Source of the DNA: an uncultured Synechococcaceae cyanobacterium
Lineage (GTDB): Bacteria; Cyanobacteriota; Cyanobacteriia; PCC-6307; Cyanobiaceae
Direction of reading: 5' to 3'
Assembly (NCBI GenBank): GCA_902574955.1
Contig: CACGPQ010000002.1
Coordinates: forward strand, 1 to 64,000
Length of the DNA: 64,000 nucleotides
Both the position numbers and the translations under genes were made by a program. Below, one piece after another: positions 42,070-50,873 of the stretch. Within the stretch, counting starts at the first letter, position 1. The number at the start of each line of letters is the position of its first letter. The notes beneath the pieces are model-generated. The model ran no database searches and had not been told where the DNA came from. It worked only from the letters and a program-made list of their open reading frames with translations.

Positions 42070-42674
42070 GGAATTTGTGAGGCAATTGAACAATAAGCAG
42101 ACCAGCCCGTCATTCGACGAGGATCTGATCTACCTAAATCGTCTACAGCTTCAAATACAGCATTACCAGAGGCTTCTGCTTTATCAAACGCTGAAAGTAA
42201 GGGTATAAATGTATCAAAAACATACAAACCAAAATTCTCTAGAGCTGCTTTGGCTTGTTTCGCTGCTTTTTGCTGTCTAAAATCAACCTTTACTATTACT
42301 ACTGCATGGTTAACTTTTAAGTTGCTCAATAAATTAGCTAGTTCAACAGTTAATTCTACTGATCTTGCTTTTGCAGTTGTAGGTAAGATAACTAAATCTG
42401 AACCATACGCTAAGTGTTTAAGTTCTTCTTGATCACTACTAGCCTGGCCATCAGTTATTACAATTTCTGATGATCTTGATGCTTTAGCAGCTGAACTGAC
42501 GGGGAAAACTGGAAATGGAAGATTGCCTCTTGATGCGTATGCTAAAGCAGATCTATTCTTATCGGCATCGACTATGCATACTTTTTTACCTTCAGAATGC
42601 CAAACACTAGCAAGGTGAATACTTGTGCAGGTCTTGGCCACCCCCCCTTTTTGTCCGCAAACGGTAATGAACAA
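42003..42674 (-). CDS. ParA/MinD-type ATPase (orphan)
   Basis: CGQKGGVAKTCTSIHLA deviant Walker A, VCIVDADKNRSALAYA. Confidence 0.9.
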   Translation of the reverse strand: MFITVCGQKGGVAKTCTSIHLASVWHSEGKKVCIVDADKNRSALAYASRGNLPFPVFPVSSAAKASRSSEIVITDGQASSDQEELKHLAYGSDLVILPTTAKARSVELTVELANLLSNLKVNHAVVIVKVDFRQQKAAKQAKAALENFGLYVFDTFIPLLSAFDKAEASGNAVFEAVDDLGRSDPRRMTGWSAYCSIASQIPCLISKPSSDTNNLNNQKPISA

Positions 42675-42818
42675 TTTTTTATTTTTATTTCTCTTACTTT
42701 GGAGAATAATTTCTTAATGTCAAGAGAAATTGATTTTTAATGCTTTAAAACTTATTTTTTGAAATATTTAAAAGAAGTTAATATTTTTAGATAACCTTAT
42801 AAAGTTCCTTATTTAAAT

Positions 42819-43787
42819 TTGCTAGTGAAGAAAAGAATTGGATTAGGTACGTGGTCTTGGGGGAATAAGCTTTTTTGGAATTACCAATCTTCAAATGATG
42901 ATGATTTACGTGATACATATAATGAAGCGTTACGAAGAGGTTTCGATCTAATTGATACTGCAGATTCTTACGGTACTGGGAATCTTCAGGGTAGAAGTGA
43001 ATTATTGATTGGCAAATTTTTACTAAATACTCCTTCAGCAAAGAAAAAAAGAATTCAAGTAGCAACCAAACTGGCACCCTATCCCTGGAGAATAGGTAAC
43101 AGAGGTTTTAATAAACCTTTTTTGAAAAGTTTAGAAAGACTTAATAACAAATTAGATATAGTGCAATTACATTGGTCAACTGCAAAATACAATCCTTGGC
43201 AAGAATTAGGGCTGTTGAATAATCTTTGCGATTTAAAAGATGAAGGCTTTGATTTTCAAATAGGCGTATCAAATATAGGGCCTAAAAGATTGATGAAATT
43301 AATTAATTTCTTGGCAAAAAGAAATCAGAGCCTAAAGAGTGTTCAGATTCAGTTTTCTTTGCTTGCTCCCGATTTAGGAAAACAATATCAGGTAAAAAAA
43401 ATTTGCGAAGAAAATAATATTGATTTCTTTGCTTATAGTCCTTTGTCCTTTGGAATACTTTGTATTGATCCAGATAAAGAAGAAAATAAAGAAAAAAGTT
43501 TTATTCGTAGTGCATTATTTGAAAACTATAAAAAACCAACATATGAATTGCGGAGGTGTTTAAAAAGAATTGCAAATCAAAGGTCAGTTTCCCAAGCGCA
43601 AGTAGCAATTAATTGGTGCTGTTATCAAGGAGTTATTCCACTCGTTGGAATGCGAAAAAAATCTCAAGTTATTGATGTATCGAATGTATTCAAGTGGAAT
43701 TTAAATAAAAATGAATTTAAAGTACTTGAGGAATTTTCAAAAAAATGTTTAAAAAAAATGCCTACAAATCCTTTTTCAAGTATTTAA
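42819..43787 (+). CDS. Aldo/keto reductase (TTG start)
   Basis: GLGTWSWG, DLIDTADSYG, IGVSNIGPKRL, AINWCCYQGVIPLVG. Confidence 0.93.
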   Translation: MLVKKRIGLGTWSWGNKLFWNYQSSNDDDLRDTYNEALRRGFDLIDTADSYGTGNLQGRSELLIGKFLLNTPSAKKKRIQVATKLAPYPWRIGNRGFNKPFLKSLERLNNKLDIVQLHWSTAKYNPWQELGLLNNLCDLKDEGFDFQIGVSNIGPKRLMKLINFLAKRNQSLKSVQIQFSLLAPDLGKQYQVKKICEENNIDFFAYSPLSFGILCIDPDKEENKEKSFIRSALFENYKKPTYELRRCLKRIANQRSVSQAQVAINWCCYQGVIPLVGMRKKSQVIDVSNVFKWNLNKNEFKVLEEFSKKCLKKMPTNPFSSI

Positions 43788-43795
43788 TCAAATTT

Positions 43796-43933
43796 TTAGC
43801 TAGATATCTTTTTATTTTTTTTTATTTGACAACCATTATTCCATAGTTCAGTGGGAAATTTTTCACCAGTAAATCTTATAACTTTAGGTTTCAGATTTAT
43901 TATTAAGTCATCTAAGTTTTTATTAGGTTCCAT
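43796..43933 (-). CDS. Candidate small protein (45 aa) between aldo/keto reductase and ssrA
   Basis: ATG...TAA MEPNKNLDDLIINLKPKVIRFTGEKFPTELWNNGCQIKKNKKISS; below ORF-track cutoff. Confidence 0.45.
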   Translation of the reverse strand: MEPNKNLDDLIINLKPKVIRFTGEKFPTELWNNGCQIKKNKKISS

Positions 43934-44094
43934 CGTGCATAAATTGGGTTTCTAATAAGATAAATTAATTTGCAATCAATCTTCTCAGTATTTATACCCA
44001 TAAAATTAAAAAAATTCTTTTTAATACAGGCAACTGCAGCAATATTTACATACTGCTAAATTATCTACTACAACTTATTAGTTATTTAAAAAGT

Positions 44095-44112
44095 GGAGTC
44101 CTTCCAGACTCC
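44095..44112 (-). terminator. Rho-independent terminator of the tmRNA gene
   Basis: Minus-strand GGAGTC-TGGAAG-GACTCC hairpin followed by ACTTTTT. Confidence 0.65.
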
Positions 44113-44365
44113 TCGTATCATTTGGTTGATAAGGCTGATATAACCCCATCTCCTTTAGGATCAAGCAGCAACTGGTGCTGTTTGACGGGAGAAACTAACG
44201 ATTTTGTTAGCATTTGTGTTTTTGCTCTAACCGAGCCGGCTTCAGTCACCTTCCTTATGCCCCGTCGAAACCATTACAACCCCAAATAGTGGAGTTGAGC
44301 GGAATCGAACCGCTGTCCGAAACATCGGTTGAGATCACCTAGTCCAATTGGACATTTATATTCTG
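44095..44365 (-). ncRNA. ssrA: Permuted two-piece tmRNA (acceptor piece ends at 44290, 6-nt spacer, coding piece starts at 44283)
   Basis: Minus strand: T-arm AGCGG-TTCGATT-CCGCT + CAACTCCA, then CTATTT, then GGGGTTGTAATGGTTTCGACGGGG; tag frame 44211-44161 encodes ANKIVSFSRQTAPVAA-stop; outer 5' boundary of acceptor piece uncertain. Confidence 0.95.
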
Positions 44366-44413
44366 ACAGGCAAAATGGTTATTGAATAGTTTTTTTATTA
44401 AGTTTTATCGTAT

Positions 44414-45538
44414 ATGAATGTAGTGGCATCAGCTCCGGAGGGACTAGAGAAATCTTTAGCTGAAGAAATTTCAAATTTAGGCGGCTTTAATATTAATACT
44501 TATAAAAGATTTATTAATTTTGAATGTGATTTTGAAACCTTTTATAGAGTTCATTTTTATTCCAGATTAGCTTTTCGTTTTTATAGAGAAATTGCAAGTT
44601 TTAATTGCTATGACAAGCAATCTTTATATGAGGGGGTTAGAGATTCGTTTGATTGGTTACATTGGTTGCACTTTGATAAAACGTTTAATGTTCAAGTAAC
44701 TGGAAGAACATCTTCTTTAAGTCATACACATTTCACTGCGCTTGAAGTCAAAAATTCTATAACTGATTTGCAACAGGCAGTTTGGAATAAAAGATCAAAT
44801 ATTTCTCTAGATAATCCTGATTTTATAATCCATCTACATTTAAATAATAATAAAGCAATTCTCAGTCTTCAAAGCAGCGTGGAAAGCTTACACAAAAGAG
44901 GCTATAGACCCGCAATTGGAAATGCCCCATTAAAAGAAAATTTAGCTTCTGGATTGATAAACATGACTCAATGGAATGGCAAAGTCCCATTAATAGATTT
45001 TATGTGTGGCTCAGGAACTTTTTTAATTGAGGCAGTAAACCAATTCCTTGGAGTTCCCATAAATATTGATCAAGTATATCTTTTTGAGAATTGGTTGGAC
45101 TTTAGTACAGATATTTATCTTAATGAGAAAAAAAAGGCAAAAAATAAAATTATAAATTATGAAAAATTACCAACAATAATAGGCTGTGAAATTAATAAAA
45201 AGGTTTTTGAGCAGGCGAGTGTAAATATATCATTGGCTGGACTCGAAAATTATATTGAACTTATAAATAATGATTTTTTAGCACTCCAATTAAGTTGCAG
45301 ACCTGGGATCATCCTATGTAATCCTCCATACGGCAAAAAATTGGGCGATGAAAATGAATTGATTTGTTTATATGAACAAATGGGAATTTTCCTAAAGAAT
45401 AATTTTTCTGGCTGGGAATTTTGGCTGTTAAGTGGAAATCCAAAACTAACAAAATATTTGAAAATGAAATCTTCATTGAAAATTCCAGTAAGTAATGGGG
45501 GGATAGATTGTAGATGGATAAAGTATTTAATTAGGTAA
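44414..45538 (+). CDS. THUMP-domain class I SAM RNA methyltransferase (RlmL/YcbY N-terminal-like)
   Basis: MNVVASAPEGLEKSLAEEI, LIDFMCGSGTFLIEA, ILCNPPYGKKLG. Confidence 0.92.
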   Translation: MNVVASAPEGLEKSLAEEISNLGGFNINTYKRFINFECDFETFYRVHFYSRLAFRFYREIASFNCYDKQSLYEGVRDSFDWLHWLHFDKTFNVQVTGRTSSLSHTHFTALEVKNSITDLQQAVWNKRSNISLDNPDFIIHLHLNNNKAILSLQSSVESLHKRGYRPAIGNAPLKENLASGLINMTQWNGKVPLIDFMCGSGTFLIEAVNQFLGVPINIDQVYLFENWLDFSTDIYLNEKKKAKNKIINYEKLPTIIGCEINKKVFEQASVNISLAGLENYIELINNDFLALQLSCRPGIILCNPPYGKKLGDENELICLYEQMGIFLKNNFSGWEFWLLSGNPKLTKYLKMKSSLKIPVSNGGIDCRWIKYLIR

Positions 45539-45539
45539 T

Positions 45540-45941
45540 TTATTTTTTGCCTAAAACTGCCTTTGTTGTCTTGCCTAAGCCCTCTAATGTTTGCGGAAGA
45601 TATGGTCCTTTGGCTAATTTTCCTCCAAGCTTCAAACTTAAGCCTGCAAGAAATAAATCGATAAATATTATTAGCAATAAATTATATTCAATATTCCAGT
45701 TATTATAATTTTTTAGAAAAAGATAAAAAATAATATGAATGCAAATTAATACTAATAATAGTAATGTGCTTCCAATTGCTAAAAATATTCCACCACTAAT
45801 TAATCTTCTTTTTTCCCTATCCACTTCTTGAAGAGCTATTCTGACGTGCAAATCCATCACTGAACTTGCGATAGCCGAAATTCTAGAAGCTGTATTTGCG
45901 AAGTTTTTATTTTTAGGTTTTTCCATATTATTTTCTTCCAT
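45540..45941 (-). CDS. Small membrane protein (holin-superfamily/Act-type-like), two TM helices
   Basis: Two hydrophobic helices (GIFLAIGSTLLLLVLICIHIIFYLFL; LLLIIFIDLFLAGLSLKLGG). Confidence 0.6.
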   Translation of the reverse strand: MEENNMEKPKNKNFANTASRISAIASSVMDLHVRIALQEVDREKRRLISGGIFLAIGSTLLLLVLICIHIIFYLFLKNYNNWNIEYNLLLIIFIDLFLAGLSLKLGGKLAKGPYLPQTLEGLGKTTKAVLGKK

Positions 45942-46389
45942 TGTTTAGGAGAGTTCCTATTAGTAAACCAATACCAGCTGCAATAGCGATAGATAATAGT
46001 GGTTTTTTTCTTATTGGAATTTCAATTTTTGGTCTAAGAGTATTGTTAAGTTCTTCTAATAACTCTTCTAATTGACTTTCGATAGGTTCAATTTTTTCTG
46101 ATATTTCCCAATTGTTTTCTTTTATTGAATCAACAATTTCAAATAGTTGGTGTTTTATTCCAATTGCTGAGGTTCCACTATGGCTGGCTATTACTTCAAC
46201 TAGATCATCAATACTCCCTTTTGTGGCTTCAAGGGTTTGTTGTGCAATGGTAGGCCATTTTTCTTTTATTAAAGGTATTAAACTGTCAATTTTTTCAAGT
46301 AACCATTTTTCCGAGATAACTTCTTTTTCAGGAAGTTCAGAGTTATCTTCTTTTTCTTCTACTTCTTTGGGAGGATGGTAAGTCTCCAT
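45928..46389 (-). CDS. Hypothetical protein with C-terminal TM (DUF883-like architecture)
   Basis: Acidic helical N-term; C-term KPLLSIAIAAGIGLLIGTLLNNGRK. Confidence 0.65.
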   Translation of the reverse strand: METYHPPKEVEEKEDNSELPEKEVISEKWLLEKIDSLIPLIKEKWPTIAQQTLEATKGSIDDLVEVIASHSGTSAIGIKHQLFEIVDSIKENNWEISEKIEPIESQLEELLEELNNTLRPKIEIPIRKKPLLSIAIAAGIGLLIGTLLNNGRK

Positions 46390-46577
46390 TATTTAACCTT
46401 ATTTATTTTAAGATTAGACCCTATTTTCTTAATTTGGAACCCTTATCTAAAGATTTGTGCAATTTATATAAAATAAAAACATATAAAAGTTTATTTACAT
46501 TTTATTTATCTACTATGTTCTGCAAGAAGGTTTTGTTAAGCTATTACTGAATTTATCAAATGAGTTAAAATTTTATC

Positions 46578-46715
46578 ATGGATATTACATTTGCATCATT
46601 AATTTTTGCATCTCGCACAATCCCTACAGATTTTGGATTAGTAGCTGCAGCTATAGCTGGAGCTGGAAGTTTATTATTCATTGCTTTAAGATTTGTTCCT
46701 GATGCAAGTAATTAA
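46578..46715 (+). CDS. Candidate small single-TM membrane protein (45 aa)
   Basis: ATG...TAA MDITFASLIFASRTIPTDFGLVAAAIAGAGSLLFIALRFVPDASN; below ORF-track cutoff. Confidence 0.6.
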   Translation: MDITFASLIFASRTIPTDFGLVAAAIAGAGSLLFIALRFVPDASN

Positions 46716-46798
46716 ATAACAGGAACCATCTTTACGAAAATATATCTTTATCTCAACTTTGTTTTGAAAGTAGATTCGATTTGTTTATCAAATAGATA

Positions 46799-47161
46799 AT
46801 GAATAAATGGGTTTTGCTTGAACATAAAGTTTATTCTGCCAAATCTTTCGATATTCATTATGATTTTCTTGTTGAAAATGGCATAGATTGTTTAACTTGG
46901 AAATTTTTAAAAATACCTTTATTAAATCAAGCTTCTATAGAAATTTCTAAGCAGCCAAACCATAGACTTGTATGGCTGTCCAGGCTAGAACATGAACTTT
47001 CTGATAATAGAGGGTTTGTAAAAAGAATTGATCATGGAATATTTAAAAACGTTTCATATAAATTTGACTCTGGATATTATCGATTCATTTTGGATGGTGA
47101 ACTTCTTTATGGTTTGTTTGAAATTTCAGGTAATTCTTGTAGATTGAGAAAAAATTATTAA
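46799..47161 (+). CDS. LigD 3'-phosphoesterase-like stand-alone protein
   Basis: WVLLEHKV...SFDIHYDFLVENGIDCLTWKF ... FILDGELLYGLFEISG resembles PE-domain pattern HYDFRLExxGVLxSW...LxGxxLxGxWxL. Confidence 0.6.
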   Translation: MNKWVLLEHKVYSAKSFDIHYDFLVENGIDCLTWKFLKIPLLNQASIEISKQPNHRLVWLSRLEHELSDNRGFVKRIDHGIFKNVSYKFDSGYYRFILDGELLYGLFEISGNSCRLRKNY

Positions 47162-47237
47162 TATTTATTTATAAATAAACGTAATATTTCTATTGAGAAT
47201 TTTTGCAAATTAGTTATTCTTATTTAGCTATTGAGAC

Positions 47238-50200
47238 TTGAGATTGGTACATATCAATCAGGTCGAGTTTGAAAATTTTAAATCTTTTGGGGGAAATGTA
47301 AAAATTCCTCTTGAAGAAGGATTCACCGTGGTTACGGGTCCCAACGGGTCTGGGAAAAGTAATATTTTAGATGGAATCTTATTCTGTTTAGGTCTAGCTA
47401 ATAGTAGAGGGATGAGGGCTGAAAGATTACCAGATCTAATCAATAACTCCAAAGTTAAAGAGGGTAAGTCATCAGAAACATCTGTATCGGTAAAATTTAA
47501 TATTCAAGATTGGTCTCCCAGAGAGGACCTTCCGCCTTTGGAACTAGAAGAAGAAGAAATTGCCCTTAATAAAGGTCAAAACGAATGGGTAGTTTCTAGA
47601 AAATTAAGACTGATGCCAGGTGGTTCTTATGCTTCTACTTATACTTCTGATGGAAAACAATGTACCTTGCAACAAATACAGAGAATATTAAGAGATATTA
47701 GTGTTGATCCTGAGGGCAGCAATGTTGTTATGCAGGGTGATGTAACAAGAATAGTATCAATGAATAATAAGGAGAGGAGAAATCTTATTGATGAATTAGC
47801 AGGAGTCGCACTTTTTGATACAAGAATAGAACAAACTAATGTAAAATTAAATGACGTTTTCGAAAGGCAAGAAAGATGTGAAATTTTAGAAAATGAATTG
47901 CAATCTAGTAAGAATAAGCTTGAAAAAGAATGTGAAAAAGCAAAGCGATATCAAGAGTTAAAGGCAAAACTACTACAAATAAGGGAATTAGAGAAAGTTC
48001 TTATTTTTGATACACAAGTTAAGCATGTTGAGTCTATAGAAAAAAAAGAACGTGAAATTGAAAAAAATAAAATATTGTTTAATAAACAAAAAGAATCTAT
48101 TAGTAAAGAAATATCAGTCTTAGAAAATGCTTTAAAAATATTGGTTGATGAGCTGAAGGAGAAAGGAGAGGATAATTTGATAAAAGTGAATTCTGATATT
48201 GGAAGTATTAATTCTAGCTTGAGAGAACTTGATAGGATATCAAGTTTGAATAAAGAAGAAGGTATTAAATTACAAAAGCAGAGAGATGAAATTGCAATTT
48301 CTAAGAGGAATATCGAGTCAGAAAAATTGAGACAAGAAAATTTCGATGATACTTTTTTAAATCAATTGAACTTGAAAATTGATGATCTAACTTTAAAACA
48401 CAAACTATCCAGAAAAAAACTTTCTGATGCGGCTGGAGAATCTGGTGAATTTTCAAAGCAAAGTATCAAATTAAATGCTGAGCTTGAAAATATAAAAAAT
48501 CAAATCAATCCTTTGGAAATAAAAAAAAGGAAAATTGAAGAAGAAACTATTCAAAATAGTATTCAAAAAGATGAGATATTGTCTCAGATTGATTCCTTAG
48601 TCCTAGAAAAGCAGAAACTTATTGAAGGAAATCAAAGAAAAAAAGAGACATCCGATACAAAGAATAAAAACTTGGAAAGCAATAGCTTAGAAATTAATTC
48701 TTTAAAAAATGAAATTGATTTATTAATTAAAACTAAATCAAGGCTAAACAACGAGCAATTAAGGCTTGAAAAGGATTTATCTAGATTCGAAAGCAGAAAG
48801 GAAGCTATAAACGAATCTAGAGGTTCATATGCTCTCAGAATTCTCTTAGAAGCAGGGTTAGAGGGTATACATGGTTATGTAGCTCAACTTGGAGAGGTCA
48901 GTGAGAAAAATAGATATGCATTAGAAATTGCTGCTGGCAATAGATTAGGACAAATTGTTGTTGATAATGATCATATTGCTGCTAAAGCAATTGAAATCCT
49001 TAAAAAGAAAAAAGCGGGAAGATTAACTTTCTTACCTTTAAATAGAATTAAAAGTCAAAAAAAGAATTATGCAATTTCAAGATTTGAAAATAACAGGGAG
49101 AATGGATTTATTGATAAAGCTATTAACCTAATTACTTTTGATGAGGTTTATTCAGATGTTTTTCGATATGTTTTTGGAGATACTTTGGTTTTTTCAGATT
49201 TATCATCAGCTAGGTTATCTACACAAAAAAATAGGCTGGTTACCTTAAGTGGTGAATTATTAGAAGCAAGTGGTGCTATTACAGGAGGTAGTAAGTTAAA
49301 TAAAGATTTGGCTTATAGGTTTGGAATTAATAATGATATTGATGATTCCAGTCCTATAAAAGAAAGATTATTAGTTATAGAAGAAGCCTTAAAAGAGTCA
49401 AATAATGATTTGATAATAAAAAATAATAGACTTAGTAAATTAAATTCTAACCGTAGTCAAATAATTGAGGATTGTGCCTCATTTAATAAAGAAATTGAAG
49501 TAAATCAAGATTCACTTAAGACGGTCTCGCAAAGAATTGAGGATTGTAAATCGAGATTAAATAAACTTGATACTGCTAATAATTTATTAGTAAACGAGTT
49601 AGATCATTTAAAAAATGCATTGAAGCCTTATCATGATAGGTTTGATCAATTGCGAACCATTCAAAAGTTAAATTATGAAAAAAATCAAAAATCATCATTA
49701 ATAGCTTTTAATAACGATTTTAATAATCTTGATAAAAAGCTTGAATTACTTATTAAGGAGAGAGATACATTACTAGATAAAAAGAATCAGTTTGCTTTAA
49801 ATAAAGAACGTATCAATAATTCATTAAAAATTACTTTACTTCAAGAAAAAAATTTGCAGGAATCGATTAAACAACTAGCAATTGCTCATAGTGAATGGAT
49901 AGAAAAAAGAGATGAATTTAAAAAAGATCTATTAGATCTCGATAATCAAAAAAATTCTCTAGAGAAGGATTTAGGTTTATTGAGAAGGAAAAGAGATGAA
50001 TTAAACTCTTCTATTTCAAATAAAAGGCAAGAATATAATAACTATCTGTTGAAGCTTGAATATCTTGAAAGGGATATGCATTCTCTTAAAGAAGAGATGA
50101 GGAGCGAGAAAATAAAATTAGAAAACTATAAAAAAGATCTACCTAATCCTTTCCCGCAGTTTGGAGAGTATGAAGGGAAGAGTCTTGAATCTTTGCAATC

Positions 50201-50828
50201 AGAAATTTCGATCATAAATGCAAAACTACAAAGCTTAGAACCTGTTAATATGTTGGCTCTTGATGAACTAGAAGAATTAATTGAGAGATTAAATGGTTTG
50301 CGAGAAAAGTTAGAAATTTTATCTAATGAAAGATCTGAATTATTGCTGAGAATAGAAACTGTATCTACGATGCGTCAGGAGGCTTTTATGCAAGCATTTA
50401 CAGAAGTTGATAGACACTTTAGAGAAATTTTTGCAAATTTATCTGATGGAGATGGATTTCTTCAACTTGAAAATCCTAATTCTCCTTTAGAAGGAGGATT
50501 AACTTTAGTAGCTCATCCTAAGGGAAAAAATGTCAGAAGATTAGCCTCTATGTCAGGGGGTGAAAAATCGTTAACTGCTTTAAGCTTTTTATTTGCTTTG
50601 CAAAAGTATAAACCTTCACCTTTTTATGCATTAGATGAGGTTGATAGTTTTTTAGATGGTATTAATGTTGAAAGGTTGTCAAAACTAATATCGAATCAGT
50701 CATCAAATGCTCAATTTATAGTCGTAAGTCATAGAAGGCCTATGATTAGTGCGTCTGAACGAACAATTGGGGTTGCGCAAGCAAGAGGTGCTAATACTCA
50801 AGTTCTTGGGTTACCAAATGCTGCATAA
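47238..50828 (+). CDS. smc: Chromosome segregation protein SMC
   Basis: GPNGSGKSNILDGILF, coiled coils, hinge, MSGGEKSLTALSFLFALQ, ALDEVDSFLD. Confidence 0.98.
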   Translation: MRLVHINQVEFENFKSFGGNVKIPLEEGFTVVTGPNGSGKSNILDGILFCLGLANSRGMRAERLPDLINNSKVKEGKSSETSVSVKFNIQDWSPREDLPPLELEEEEIALNKGQNEWVVSRKLRLMPGGSYASTYTSDGKQCTLQQIQRILRDISVDPEGSNVVMQGDVTRIVSMNNKERRNLIDELAGVALFDTRIEQTNVKLNDVFERQERCEILENELQSSKNKLEKECEKAKRYQELKAKLLQIRELEKVLIFDTQVKHVESIEKKEREIEKNKILFNKQKESISKEISVLENALKILVDELKEKGEDNLIKVNSDIGSINSSLRELDRISSLNKEEGIKLQKQRDEIAISKRNIESEKLRQENFDDTFLNQLNLKIDDLTLKHKLSRKKLSDAAGESGEFSKQSIKLNAELENIKNQINPLEIKKRKIEEETIQNSIQKDEILSQIDSLVLEKQKLIEGNQRKKETSDTKNKNLESNSLEINSLKNEIDLLIKTKSRLNNEQLRLEKDLSRFESRKEAINESRGSYALRILLEAGLEGIHGYVAQLGEVSEKNRYALEIAAGNRLGQIVVDNDHIAAKAIEILKKKKAGRLTFLPLNRIKSQKKNYAISRFENNRENGFIDKAINLITFDEVYSDVFRYVFGDTLVFSDLSSARLSTQKNRLVTLSGELLEASGAITGGSKLNKDLAYRFGINNDIDDSSPIKERLLVIEEALKESNNDLIIKNNRLSKLNSNRSQIIEDCASFNKEIEVNQDSLKTVSQRIEDCKSRLNKLDTANNLLVNELDHLKNALKPYHDRFDQLRTIQKLNYEKNQKSSLIAFNNDFNNLDKKLELLIKERDTLLDKKNQFALNKERINNSLKITLLQEKNLQESIKQLAIAHSEWIEKRDEFKKDLLDLDNQKNSLEKDLGLLRRKRDELNSSISNKRQEYNNYLLKLEYLERDMHSLKEEMRSEKIKLENYKKDLPNPFPQFGEYEGKSLESLQSEISIINAKLQSLEPVNMLALDELEELIERLNGLREKLEILSNERSELLLRIETVSTMRQEAFMQAFTEVDRHFREIFANLSDGDGFLQLENPNSPLEGGLTLVAHPKGKNVRRLASMSGGEKSLTALSFLFALQKYKPSPFYALDEVDSFLDGINVERLSKLISNQSSNAQFIVVSHRRPMISASERTIGVAQARGANTQVLGLPNAA

Positions 50829-50873
50829 ACACACTTTTTTAAATTTATACGTCAGAATGATAAAAAGAAATTT

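Noticed and set aside
45540-45941. Holin-like membrane protein considered as prophage remnant
   Set aside because: No integrase, structural or lysis genes nearby; this family is chromosomal in cyanobacteria
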